Shown one piece after another: positions 17,856 through 24,386 of a DNA stretch of 45,878 nucleotides. The DNA lies in the NCBI GenBank assembly GCA_918272565.1, contig CAKJYW010000017.1, forward strand, positions 1 to 45,878. Direction: 5' to 3'. The translations under genes were made by a program, and so were the position numbers. The stretch's first letter is position 1; every line of letters begins with the position of its first letter. Under the pieces are notes generated by a model. It saw only the letters and a list, made by a program, of their open reading frames with translations. It had not been told where the DNA came from and made no database searches. Source of the stretch: Bacilli bacterium (GTDB lineage: Bacteria > Bacillota_I > Bacilli_A > ML615J-28 > CAG-698).

Positions 17856-18195
17856 CTCAACTGCTATTAATTAGCAGTACAGAATAGATATAAAGGTTTA
17901 TCATGTATGCCTACATAACTTTGTAATGCATCAAGAGAATGCCCAAATCATCCATTACTGATTATTGGATTACTACCTTTGTCCCCTAACTTTTTATATA
18001 TCTACTCTGCACTACCAATTAAAAATTGATAATGCATAAATTGGATTGAGTATCAATAGTAGATACTGCATTAATGATATAAGGCACAGAAAGGACATTT
18101 AAAGGCATCATATCATTAATGCACTACCTACTAAAGATAGTGCCTGATAATATTTAGAAATTTATAATAATTACCTCACCTGGAATATTTCCATT
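17838..18195 (-). ncRNA. candidate structured noncoding RNA / late leader, about 360 nt
   Basis: This stretch has no ORF of note. It is bounded by an extended -10 promoter (18202-18210) and an intrinsic terminator (17831-17855). It contains several strong inverted repeats. One is a perfect 14-bp pair, 18067-18080 with 18110-18123. Another is a 13-bp stem with two G-U pairs and a UUU loop, 18008-18020 with 18024-18036. Further pairs are AGTATC/GATACT (18049-18054/18062-18067), GCACTA/TAGTGC (18121-18126/18138-18143) and ACTGCTA/TAGCAGT (17860-17866/17872-17878). I do not recognise a known riboswitch, group I/II intron core or named large phage RNA. It may be a stand-alone RNA or an antitermination leader of the late operon. 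Confidence 0.6.
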
Positions 18196-18201
18196 GTACA
18201 C

Positions 18202-18235
18202 ATTATACCATATAAAATGTGCAATAATGTGCAAT
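18202..18235 (-). promoter_or_regulatory. late promoter with tandem activator-like repeats
   Basis: On the minus strand TGGTATAAT (18202-18210) is an extended -10 element. No good -35 is present. In its place are two perfect 10-bp tandem copies of ATTGCACATT (plus strand AATGTGCAAT, 18216-18225 and 18226-18235). Repeats one helical turn apart at -30 to -45 fit an activator site, plausibly for the ArpU/RinA-like protein encoded directly upstream. The promoter should drive the noncoding RNA and the late operon. Confidence 0.7.
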
Positions 18236-18238
18236 CTT

Positions 18239-18640
18239 TCATTTTTTGTATAAATAATGGCATTGTCTTAATGAATAATTAGTTAATCTACTTATTTTAT
18301 TCCAACTAAACCTTTCTACATCTCTATAATATTTTATTAAGTAATGCCCCCCTGCTTTATTAATTCTTTCCATTTCATTTATAATATATTTCTCATAAGA
18401 ATTAATACTTTTTTGTAATGCAAATATTTTATCATCATATTCTTCATCTTTTATTAAATAATGAGTGTATTTATCTGTTATTTTAAAACTATCACTTTTG
18501 CCCTCTATTACATCTCTCATAATAGGACTTTTAGGCTGTGTTTTAATAAAATTAACTTCCTTTTGCTCTAAATAAAGGTCTAGTTCATTAACTAACTTTT
18601 CTCTTTCTATTTTTGCTTGATTTATTGTTAAATGATCCAT
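18239..18640 (-). CDS. ArpU/RinA-like late transcription regulator
   Basis: This 133-aa protein has a helical N-terminal half with a Lys/Glu-rich coil, and a sigma-70 region 4-like C-terminal helix-turn-helix: HYLIKYYRDVERFSWNKISRLTNYSLRQCHYLYKK. This is the plan of ArpU/RinA/DUF1492 regulators, the last early genes that switch on packaging and structural operons. Its stop codon is four bases from a promoter region with tandem repeats, which supports that role. Start 18640 has a GGTATGG context behind the upstream small ORF. Confidence 0.7.
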   Translation of the reverse strand: MDHLTINQAKIEREKLVNELDLYLEQKEVNFIKTQPKSPIMRDVIEGKSDSFKITDKYTHYLIKDEEYDDKIFALQKSINSYEKYIINEMERINKAGGHYLIKYYRDVERFSWNKISRLTNYSLRQCHYLYKK

Positions 18641-18643
18641 ACC

Positions 18644-18790
18644 TTACCTCTTATACTTCCTTACTAATGTCTTTTCTCCTTCTAGGTTTCTTAACTCTAT
18701 CAGTAATGCTTTTAATTCTTTTTTCTCTTGCAATATTATTCTATTCTTTTGGTATATTAAATACTTTAATTCTTTTATTCTATCTTTCAT
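18644..18790 (-). CDS. small coiled-coil protein, 48 aa
   Basis: ATG 18790 has an AGAGG site inside the end of the upstream gene (11-base overlap). The product starts MKDRIKELKYLIYQKNRI and is rich in Lys, Glu and Leu, probably one long helix. Its stop is four bases before the late regulator start. No family is recognised. Small helical proteins in this slot are common in Firmicutes phages. Confidence 0.6.
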   Translation of the reverse strand: MKDRIKELKYLIYQKNRIILQEKKELKALLIELRNLEGEKTLVRKYKR

Positions 18791-19163
18791 TTATTGCCTC
18801 TATTATTTCATTGATTTTATCACCCATTATTTTTTGTGGTGTTGAAATATTATATCCATTTAATTTCCATTTCCAGTTATTATTGCAATTCTTTTCTTGT
18901 ACTATTTCTAATTTTTCTATCTTATCTTGCTTGTTATTCTCTATGCTATCTTGGTTATATGTTATTGTTGTTTCTAGTATTTCTACTTCATCATTTAAAA
19001 TTGTAAGTATATCATAACTATCAAATAAATATTCTTCAGTTGTTTCGCAATAATAATCTCTAGTACCACTTACATATTCATAAAAATCTTTTTTAAATAC
19101 TAATGTTTTTGGTGCTTTATTATCTTTTATCATGCCTAATAATTCATATATTGTTGTTTTCAT
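18780..19163 (-). CDS. early phage protein of a conserved unknown family
   Basis: This 127-aa protein starts MKTTIYELLGMIKDNKAPKTLVFK. Its C-terminal part has NNWKWKLNGYNISTPQKIMGDKINEIIEAINE. I recall the same pattern (MKTTVYELLGMIKDGKAPKKI ... IIDKINEIID) as a recurrent early protein of phages of Gram-positive bacteria, with no known function. A middle segment with acidic residues, YDILTILNDEVEILE, is also typical. It lies in the run of small early genes. Confidence 0.55.
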   Translation of the reverse strand: MKTTIYELLGMIKDNKAPKTLVFKKDFYEYVSGTRDYYCETTEEYLFDSYDILTILNDEVEILETTITYNQDSIENNKQDKIEKLEIVQEKNCNNNWKWKLNGYNISTPQKIMGDKINEIIEAINER

Positions 19164-19172
19164 TAGTTCCTC

Positions 19173-19505
19173 CTAATATTGAAAAAACATTTTATCAAAT
19201 TTCTTAAACATTTTTTCTTTTTCCATTCTTTCATAATCTTCTTGTGTCATTATTTGAAATTCAATTTGTTCTTGCAATTCATTACTAATTAATAAAGGTG
19301 TTTTATGCCCACATAAATCTATAAAATAACACTCAGCATCTATATCTCTTTGAATACCATAAGGCAATTCTTCTATTAATTCATGTACTACTTTTGGTTG
19401 CATTATTACTATTACATTAAATCTTTTAAATGTAGATATATCATACTTATCTCTTAATTCAATATAAGCATTCATTAAATTTTTACTTACTCTTTTTTCT
19501 TTCAT
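19173..19505 (-). CDS. hypothetical early protein, 110 aa
   Basis: I do not recognise a family. The protein is mixed alpha/beta, with a basic N-terminus (MKEKRVSKNLMNAYIELRDKY), a hydrophobic strand (FNVIVIMQPKVVHELIEEL) and CYFIDLCGHKTPLLISNEL in the middle. The C-terminus is rich in Lys, Glu and Met, ending KFDKMFFQY. The only visible cysteines, in ECYFIDLCGHK, are too few for a classical zinc finger. It ends ten bases before the next gene. Confidence 0.55.
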   Translation of the reverse strand: MKEKRVSKNLMNAYIELRDKYDISTFKRFNVIVIMQPKVVHELIEELPYGIQRDIDAECYFIDLCGHKTPLLISNELQEQIEFQIMTQEDYERMEKEKMFKKFDKMFFQY

Positions 19506-19506
19506 A

Positions 19507-19710
19507 TTATTTATATTTCTCCTTTAACTCTTGTATTTTATTTAAAATCATATTCATTGTATCTCGCTCTACTCTATCATATTCTTCATAATCACTTATT
19601 TCTTCTAACCATTCTTCTAATTCAGTTAATATGCTTTTTAGTTGTTTGTTTTCTTGTTCTAACTTTTCAATATAATCATTTACTATATCTAAACTTTTAA
19701 CTACTTTCAT
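19507..19710 (-). CDS. small coiled-coil protein, 67 aa
   Basis: This is a predicted single coiled coil (IVNDYIEKLEQENKQLKSILTELEEWLEEI) with an acidic middle and a Lys-rich end. It starts in the repeated AGGAGATAAAGAAAATG element, overlapping the end of the upstream membrane protein by 14 bases. It has the same EQENKQLK-type core as two other neighbours, which suggests duplicated or shuffled small genes. Function is unknown. Confidence 0.55.
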   Translation of the reverse strand: MKVVKSLDIVNDYIEKLEQENKQLKSILTELEEWLEEISDYEEYDRVERDTMNMILNKIQELKEKYK

Positions 19711-19894
19711 TTTCTTTATCTCCTAAAATACATTTTTCCATTATTCCTATATTGTTTTCTATTACTTTTCCATTTCTTTTTAAGCATTGGTTTTTTCTCC
19801 AATTACTAAATAAAATCATTCCAATAATAAAAACTATTATAAATACTATGGTTATATAAAATTCATCAGTAAATATTCTATTATTTTTATTCAT
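19697..19894 (-). CDS. small membrane protein, 65 aa
   Basis: A single strongly hydrophobic segment (FYITIVFIIVFIIGMILFS, about residues 12-30) is followed by a basic stretch (NWRKNQCLKRNGK) and the recurrent ending ILGDKENE. The topology is probably N-out with the basic part inside. No family is recognised. An exclusion or early host-takeover role would be speculation. The end of the gene doubles as the ribosome site of the next gene. Confidence 0.5.
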   Translation of the reverse strand: MNKNNRIFTDEFYITIVFIIVFIIGMILFSNWRKNQCLKRNGKVIENNIGIMEKCILGDKENESS

Positions 19895-20147
19895 TTTCTT
19901 TATCTCCTAACATAAATTTTATTGCTTGTAATATAGTTTTATCATTATCTTTTTCTAATAAATCATCTATATATTTGTTGACATTATCTATTCTTTCAAC
20001 ATACATATCAATTATTTGATGATTTATTCTTAATACTTTCCTTAATTGCTTATTTTCTGTTTCTAATAAATATTTATCAGTATTTAACTTTGTTATTTCA
20101 AATATTAGTTCATCATAACTCTTTAATTTTATATCTATTGTTGCCAT
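19887..20147 (-). CDS. small coiled-coil early protein, 86 aa
   Basis: The protein starts MATIDIKLKSYDELIFEITKLN and continues into a coiled coil (LLETENKQLRKVLRINHQIIDMYVERIDN), ending in the recurrent FMLGDKENE. It overlaps the preceding gene by one base and the next by eight. It is related in layout, but not clearly in sequence, to the 67-aa coil at 19507-19710. Function is unknown. Confidence 0.55.
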   Translation of the reverse strand: MATIDIKLKSYDELIFEITKLNTDKYLLETENKQLRKVLRINHQIIDMYVERIDNVNKYIDDLLEKDNDKTILQAIKFMLGDKENE

Positions 20148-20350
20148 TATTCTTTATCTCCTAATATTTCTAATAATATTTCATTTATGCAATTATCATT
20201 TACATCATATAATCTCCCATTTTTTATATATTCTATTGCCTTATCTATCATTTCTATTAATTGTTTTGATAAGTTTTTATAATCTATTCCAAATGATCTT
20301 TCACTATTTACTATTTCTCTATAAAAATCTAATAAACTATCTCTACTCAT
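20147..20350 (-). CDS. small early protein, 67 aa
   Basis: The start is placed at ATG 20350 (MSRDSLLDFYREIVNSERSFG), because AGGAG lies nine to ten bases upstream and the ATGA overlaps the stop of the preceding small gene. A longer frame would begin inside that gene. The protein is helical and ends LEILGDKE, sharing the junction element. It is unrecognised. Confidence 0.55.
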   Translation of the reverse strand: MSRDSLLDFYREIVNSERSFGIDYKNLSKQLIEMIDKAIEYIKNGRLYDVNDNCINEILLEILGDKE

Positions 20351-20469
20351 TTTCTTTTTTCTCCTAACTTTCTTAAATATTCCCACATATAATATTTTTG
20401 CAATGGTGTAAGTGTATCATCCTTTAGTAGCATTTTTTGAATTAAAAAATCAGTTTTCATTATATTCAT
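20347..20469 (-). CDS. small early protein, 40 aa
   Basis: This short ORF starts MNIMKTDFLIQKMLLKDDTL and ends YYMWEYLRKLGEKRK. AGAGGGG lies three bases before ATG 20469, with a second in-frame ATG at 20460. It overlaps the coiled-coil gene end by 20 bases and its TGA overlaps the next ATG. Tight coupling on both sides supports translation. No family is recognised. Confidence 0.55.
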   Translation of the reverse strand: MNIMKTDFLIQKMLLKDDTLTPLQKYYMWEYLRKLGEKRK

Positions 20470-20956
20470 GTTCCCCTCTCATATATCTGGTAACATTTCC
20501 ACTCATAGGTTTTGATATTTTAGTTTTATTTGTGTTTGGTGTTCTTCCAGATGGTACTTTTCTTATCAAATACCTATCACTTTTTAAATCTTCTATTTGT
20601 GCTTCATATTCTTCTTTTTGAATATTAGAACATGCTAGTTCCATTTTCACTTTAAATAATTCATTTTGAATATTTAATTTGTCATCTTGTAGTTTTTTTA
20701 TTTCTTCCATTTTATTTTTTAATGATTTATCACTACTAGCAATTACAAGTTCCATGCTTGGTACTTTGTTTTCATATTCCTCAAGCCTATTTACTTCTAA
20801 ATTTAATTTTCTTACTCTGTCATTTAATTTTTGTTTATCTTTTTCCAAAACCCCTATTTTTTTCTCTAAATCATTTATAATTTTTTTAAACATTATAAAC
20901 TTTGCTATATTTGATTTCTCTATTCTTTTTTTAATTTTTTTAAATAATTCTTTCAT
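20450..20956 (-). CDS. coiled-coil early protein, 168 aa
   Basis: A basic N-terminus (MKELFKKIKKRIEKSNIAKFIMFKKI) is followed by about 90 residues of heptad-rich coil (LEKKIGVLEKDKQKLNDRVRKLNLEVNRLEE and on). A basic, probably disordered end follows, with VPSGRTPNTNKTKISKPMSGNV. The ribosome site is AAAGGAGATATT. It sits directly downstream of SSB, which suggests a DNA-metabolism or host-interaction role, but no family can be named. Confidence 0.5.
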   Translation of the reverse strand: MKELFKKIKKRIEKSNIAKFIMFKKIINDLEKKIGVLEKDKQKLNDRVRKLNLEVNRLEEYENKVPSMELVIASSDKSLKNKMEEIKKLQDDKLNIQNELFKVKMELACSNIQKEEYEAQIEDLKSDRYLIRKVPSGRTPNTNKTKISKPMSGNVTRYMRGEHEYNEN

Positions 20957-20975
20957 AATATCTCCTTTAATTTTC

Positions 20976-21005
20976 TAGTGGTGTAAAGCCACAGAACCAC
21001 CACTA
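20976..21005 (-). other. intergenic hairpin downstream of SSB
   Basis: TAGTGGTG (20976-20983) pairs perfectly with CACCACTA (20998-21005) around a 14-base loop. No T tract follows on the minus strand, so it is more likely an RNA-stability or processing element than a terminator. The 114-base gap (20957-21070) has no other feature. Confidence 0.4.
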
Positions 21006-21070
21006 AAAGGGGGTTTATAGTTGCTACTAGTATTTATTGTGGCTTATCTATGTAATAGTAAATATCTTGA

Positions 21071-21502
21071 TTAAAATGGCAAGTCATTATCATTTAGTTG
21101 TACACTTGTATTTTCATTGTCATAATCACTTTTTGTGTTTTGTGGTACTTCAACTTCTTCTTGTGGTTCATTTTCTTTATTATCTTGTTTGCTACCACCA
21201 ATTAATTCAATTCTCATTACCATTATTTCAGTTGCATATTTTTTAGTTCCATCTTGTGCATCATAGCTTCTATTTTTTATTTCACCTCTTATTAATACAG
21301 ATTTACCTTTAGTTAAATATTTAACTAGATTTTCACCTGGATTAATTAAAGTAAAATTAAAGAAATCAGCATCATATGTCCCATCTATATTTTTATAACT
21401 TCTTTGAACTGCTATTGAATTATGATAAAAACTAGTACCACCTTCATTAGTTCTTAATTCACCATCTTTTGTTAATCTTCCTGACAATACTACTAAATTC
21501 AT
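21071..21502 (-). CDS. ssb: single-stranded DNA-binding protein
   Basis: This 143-aa protein has the OB-fold pattern of bacterial-type SSB: MNLVVLSGRLTKDGELR, then FYHNSIAVQRSYKN, DADFFNFTLINPGENLVKYLTKGKSVLIRGEI and TEIMVMRIELIGG. A low-complexity acidic linker follows, with the conserved tip NDNDLPF that binds partner proteins. It should protect ssDNA in replication and annealing-based recombination. It overlaps the NinB-like gene by four bases. Confidence 0.95.
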   Translation of the reverse strand: MNLVVLSGRLTKDGELRTNEGGTSFYHNSIAVQRSYKNIDGTYDADFFNFTLINPGENLVKYLTKGKSVLIRGEIKNRSYDAQDGTKKYATEIMVMRIELIGGSKQDNKENEPQEEVEVPQNTKSDYDNENTSVQLNDNDLPF

Positions 21503-21936
21503 ACTACTCTCATCCTTTCTATTTGTTCTTCTGTTAGTGTTGGTATTCCAAGCTGTTCTGCTTCTTGAATTACACCATCTAACAAGTATTTCATTTCTAA
21601 TGTTGTAAATTCACTAGATCCTTTGTAAATTCTATAATGTGTAAATTCTTTACCATTAACTATTCCTGTTCCTATTTCTTCATAGTATTTAAAATAGCCA
21701 CTAGGATTTACAGTTGATAAAATGCTAACCATTTCACTTTGCCCATAATCTTTTAGCATTTGCAAATAAACCTCTTCTTTTGATTTGTTTACTTTGTTAG
21801 CTATTTCATTTATCAATTTCCATACATAAGCATTTTGGCTTAAAGTTCTATGGCTTTTAAATTCTTTTATCTCAAATATTTTTTCTCTATCTTGTTCCCA
21901 AAGCCATTTGCCAATTTCTTGACTAGTACCTATCAT
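21499..21936 (-). CDS. NinB/Orf-like recombination protein
   Basis: This 145-aa protein has the NinB signature KSHRTLSQNAYVWKLINEIANKVNKSKEEVYLQMLKDYG and the C-terminal FTTLEMKYLLDGVIQEAEQLGIPTLT. In lambda, NinB (Orf) binds ssDNA/SSB and substitutes for RecFOR functions. Its place between the exonuclease/annealing genes and SSB fits that role. It overlaps genes on both sides by four bases. Confidence 0.8.
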   Translation of the reverse strand: MIGTSQEIGKWLWEQDREKIFEIKEFKSHRTLSQNAYVWKLINEIANKVNKSKEEVYLQMLKDYGQSEMVSILSTVNPSGYFKYYEEIGTGIVNGKEFTHYRIYKGSSEFTTLEMKYLLDGVIQEAEQLGIPTLTEEQIERMRVV

Positions 21937-22145
21937 ACTTCGCCTCTAGCTTTATCAAAACCCCTTTGCATTTCATAATCAAACCATTTATCTTGTTCAC
22001 TTCTTGTATCTATTATTTGTTCATTTCCTACCTCTACAACTTCATATTCATATTTGTTATCTTGTAGGAATTCTGTTATTACATCAAAGTCAGTTTCTTC
22101 TAATGATTTGATTTTAATTGTTACATCTGCGACTTCTTTAACCAT
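21933..22145 (-). CDS. small early protein, 70 aa
   Basis: The start is placed at ATG 22145 (MVKEVADVTIKIKSLEETDF), seven bases after an AAGGTGA site. A GTG start three codons earlier is possible. The N-terminal half looks like a small beta-alpha domain (VTIKIKSLEETDFDVITEFLQDNKYEYEVVEV). The end is charged. It is unrecognised and translationally coupled to NinB and the upstream gene. Confidence 0.5.
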   Translation of the reverse strand: MVKEVADVTIKIKSLEETDFDVITEFLQDNKYEYEVVEVGNEQIIDTRSEQDKWFDYEMQRGFDKARGEV

Positions 22146-22398
22146 TTTGTTCACCTTCTAAATTTCTTAATGTAATATCTTTATAGTTTTTTTCTTTTAG
22201 ATACATTTTTATTTCAGTTAAGTCTATTTCTTCATTTCTAATTCCAAATTCTAATAACTTATCTATGTAGTTTAGTGCATTATTAATTTTTGCTTTTAAT
22301 TCTTGTATTTCATCATATTGTTCATGTACGGTATCTTTAAGCCAGTCATATTTCAATTCAGCTGTTTCATACATTTCCATAACTTCTTCATCTTCCAT
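22138..22398 (-). CDS. small coiled-coil early protein, 86 aa
   Basis: This acidic helical protein starts MEDEEVMEMYETAELKYDWLKD and has a coil, VHEQYDEIQELKAKINNALNYIDKLLEF, resembling the other small phage coils at 19.5-20.1 kb. It is unrecognised. It is one base from the upstream gene and overlaps the downstream one. Confidence 0.5.
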   Translation of the reverse strand: MEDEEVMEMYETAELKYDWLKDTVHEQYDEIQELKAKINNALNYIDKLLEFGIRNEEIDLTEIKMYLKEKNYKDITLRNLEGEQNG

Positions 22399-22722
22399 TT
22401 ATTTCACCTTCTTTTTCATAGTTTCATTTGCTTCTAGTATTTGCTTAATTGTTAATTTATCTGTGCTTTCTACCTTATAATGTTCTTTAATTTTTTCAAC
22501 ATCAGTATTTGTTTCGATTACCAATTTATTAAATTCATCTAATAGTTTTATTTTTTCTTTTAAATCTTCTTGTTTCTTTTCAGTATAAGTAAATACATCA
22601 TTTCCTGTTCTATCATTTTTTATAACTAATTTAATAATTTCATTACTTTCATTGTATGCAATTTCTTTAACAATAAATTTGTCATAGCATACATATTTAT
22701 TCCTCCTTTGGATAATTTCCAT
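22399..22722 (-). CDS. hypothetical early protein, 107 aa
   Basis: An N-terminal beta part (MEIIQRRNKYVCYDKFIVKEIAYNESNEIIKLVIKND) is followed by a Lys/Glu-rich helical part. I recognise no family. It overlaps the 3' end of the exonuclease gene by 26 bases, in another frame, so translation is probably coupled to that gene and its job may be in recombination. Confidence 0.5.
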   Translation of the reverse strand: MEIIQRRNKYVCYDKFIVKEIAYNESNEIIKLVIKNDRTGNDVFTYTEKKQEDLKEKIKLLDEFNKLVIETNTDVEKIKEHYKVESTDKLTIKQILEANETMKKKVK

Positions 22723-23242
22723 TTATTAAACAATATTCTAATCTATGTAGCCTTTCTAAATATTTGATTATAAATTGTTCATCATATTGTATTTTATGTA
22801 TTGATAATCTACTGCTATCAATATCTCTTAAGTAGTTTTTATAATCTTGTTCTTCTAATCCATAAGCTACTATTTCACACTGTTTTGTATTAAATGCATA
22901 CATCTCTACTTGGCATTGTTCATAATAGTTTTTAGTAATAGCAAATCCTTTTTCAAAATTATATGTTTTAACCTCTTGTATTTTATTATCAGTCCTGCCA
23001 TCAATATTTACTCTTAATCTTCCAATTACCTTTTGCTCATCAGTATATTCAGCATTAATAAAATCTAATATTCTATGTTCCCAATTAGTACCAGCCATCA
23101 TATATTTGTTGGTATATTCATTTCTATCTATACCTATCTTTGTTAGCCACCACTTTTGAAATGTTTTTGTGTTCCAATTTGACATAACATATTTTGTATC
23201 ACTAGCACCAATGTATCCACTTCTATCTTTACTTTTTATCAT
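22697..23242 (-). CDS. YqaJ/lambda-type exonuclease
   Basis: This 181-aa protein carries the RecB-type nuclease pattern: RSGYIGASDTKYVM at the start, MMAGTNWEHRILDFI (Glu of motif I), then VNIDGRTDN and IQEVKTYNFEKG (the D...ExK core), and a Tyr/Gln-rich helix YYEQCQVEMYAF. It probably resects dsDNA 5' ends to load the annealing protein encoded upstream, forming a Red-like two-component recombinase. It is slightly short for the family, but the catalytic core seems complete. Confidence 0.8.
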   Translation of the reverse strand: MIKSKDRSGYIGASDTKYVMSNWNTKTFQKWWLTKIGIDRNEYTNKYMMAGTNWEHRILDFINAEYTDEQKVIGRLRVNIDGRTDNKIQEVKTYNFEKGFAITKNYYEQCQVEMYAFNTKQCEIVAYGLEEQDYKNYLRDIDSSRLSIHKIQYDEQFIIKYLERLHRLEYCLINGNYPKEE

Positions 23243-23906
23243 TAGTTATTTCTTTTAAACTGCTTTCAAAATCTTTTAATATTGAGAAATAAGTAAATAT
23301 TGCTTTTACATCATCTTCAGTTTTATTTAATTTTTCTGCTATTTCTTTAGTTGTTAAACCAAGTTTTAATTTTTCTGTGTATATTTCTTGGCATCTTTCT
23401 TTAATCTTCATAATGTCATGTTTTGATAAATCATCTGTTGCTGTGTCATCCTCATCCATTTCTAACCTAGACCATAAATCAAAACCTAATCCTGTGTATA
23501 TTGCAACACCTTTAACAAATAATCTAGTTTGTGCATTCCATAACCTCTGTTGTGTCATTGAATTATCCCTTACTGGATTTGCACCATTATTAACTGGCCC
23601 TTGCATTTCAAATTCTAAATCATCAATTACAACTTTAATTCTTGTTTCATATACTTGGTTTGATATTCCTTTGGCATCAGTAAAGACTTTATCAGTCATA
23701 ATTAGTGATGATCCATTTGCTTGTTGAATTGGAGTAAAATATACTTTCTTTGCTCCATTGTCATGTAATAATTGTTTTATTACTGCCCAATTAATATAAT
23801 CAGCACCATCTCTTTTATTAATGTAATCAGTTAAATCTATCTTTCTCATTTCATTAAAAGACTTAATGCCTTCTTGTTCTTTTATTTCATTATCTTCTTT
23901 TTCCAT
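23229..23906 (-). CDS. single-strand annealing protein (DUF1071/Sak-like)
   Basis: This 225-aa protein contains the DUF1071 pattern: DGADYINWAVIKQLLHDNGAKKVYFTPIQ, YETRIKVVIDDLEFEMQGPVNN and NSMTQQRLWNAQTRLFVKGVAIYTGLGFDLW. It should anneal complementary strands produced by the adjacent exonuclease. The C-terminal 60 residues (KLGLTTKEIAEKLNKTEDDVKAIFTYF) look like an added helix-turn-helix, which is unusual for plain annealing proteins. It overlaps the exonuclease gene by 14 bases. Confidence 0.8.
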   Translation of the reverse strand: MEKEDNEIKEQEGIKSFNEMRKIDLTDYINKRDGADYINWAVIKQLLHDNGAKKVYFTPIQQANGSSLIMTDKVFTDAKGISNQVYETRIKVVIDDLEFEMQGPVNNGANPVRDNSMTQQRLWNAQTRLFVKGVAIYTGLGFDLWSRLEMDEDDTATDDLSKHDIMKIKERCQEIYTEKLKLGLTTKEIAEKLNKTEDDVKAIFTYFSILKDFESSLKEITNDKK

Positions 23907-24090
23907 TTCTTCTCTCTCTTTCTAATTTATCTTTAAATTCTAACTTTTTATTTCTATAAACATATCTACTACATCTTTTGCAAATAATCTTTTCTCTATT
24001 TGACACAAAGACTATAGTATTACCACATTTACACTTAACCCTAAAATTGGATAAAACATCCATTAATTTTTTATCTTCTACTAGTGTCAT
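23890..24090 (-). CDS. small zinc-ribbon protein, 66 aa
   Basis: The pattern VKCKCGNTIVFVSNREKIICKRCSRYVYRNKK gives a C-x-C and C-x2-C pair able to hold one zinc, followed by a highly basic tail ending RERRNGKRR. It resembles small phage Com-like or translation-associated zinc ribbons. Nucleic-acid binding is inferred. It lies between the replication and annealing genes and overlaps both neighbours. Confidence 0.6.
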   Translation of the reverse strand: MTLVEDKKLMDVLSNFRVKCKCGNTIVFVSNREKIICKRCSRYVYRNKKLEFKDKLERERRNGKRR

Positions 24091-24386
24091 TTTCTAACCC
24101 CATTTTTTCTAAATTCTTCTATAAACTTTTTAAACTCAATTCCTTCTTGTATTGTTTCCTCATCTAATGGCTCATTAATTATTTCTCTATTTAGCCATTC
24201 AGGAGTTCTTTTTGTTCCTTTAATATATTTAGTAATGTAATTTATATTTTTAACAGGACTATTTTTATAAGCATAAATAATTTGTTCTTCAGTATAGATT
24301 TGTTTTAATTCTTCTAGTTTTGTATATTCGAATGATGATAAAGTATTAGGAGCTATAATCTGTTCTATTTGCTCATACATTTTCAT
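24087..24386 (-). CDS. DnaD-like C-terminal domain, separate ORF
   Basis: This is a 99-aa product if started at ATG 24386. TTG, GTG and a second ATG are nearby alternatives. The pattern is that of the DnaB_2/DnaD C-terminal domain: TLSSFEYTKLEELKQIYTEEQIIYAYKNSPVKNINYITKYIKG. In most relatives this is fused to the winged-helix part encoded just upstream. Here the two ORFs overlap by 14 bases in different frames. They may form a heteromeric replisome organizer, or mark an old frameshift. Confidence 0.65.
   Translation of the reverse strand: MKMYEQIEQIIAPNTLSSFEYTKLEELKQIYTEEQIIYAYKNSPVKNINYITKYIKGTKRTPEWLNREIINEPLDEETIQEGIEFKKFIEEFRKNGVRK

Larger units (their letters stand above)
19708..20367 (-). 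repeat. repeated gene-junction element (four copies) encoding C-terminal LGDKE and the next ribosome site
   Basis: Minus-strand TTAGGAGATAAAGAAAATG occurs at 19708-19726 and 19892-19910, nearly so at 20145-20164, and in a diverged form at 20348-20367. In the first three it encodes LGDKE(NE) at the end of one gene while supplying AGGAG and the ATG for the next. Four successive junctions share it, which suggests modular shuffling or duplication of small genes at ribosome sites. Confidence 0.75.

Noticed and set aside
17813-17860. Upstream extension of the glycosyltransferase to 17860
   Set aside because: The extra 16 codons run through the terminator hairpin and T tract. ATG 17812 has a proper ribosome site.
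17831-18235. tRNA, group I/II intron or known riboswitch in the 360-base gap
   Set aside because: No cloverleaf, TpsiC motif, domain V or conserved aptamer core could be found by eye. It is kept only as an unnamed structured RNA candidate.
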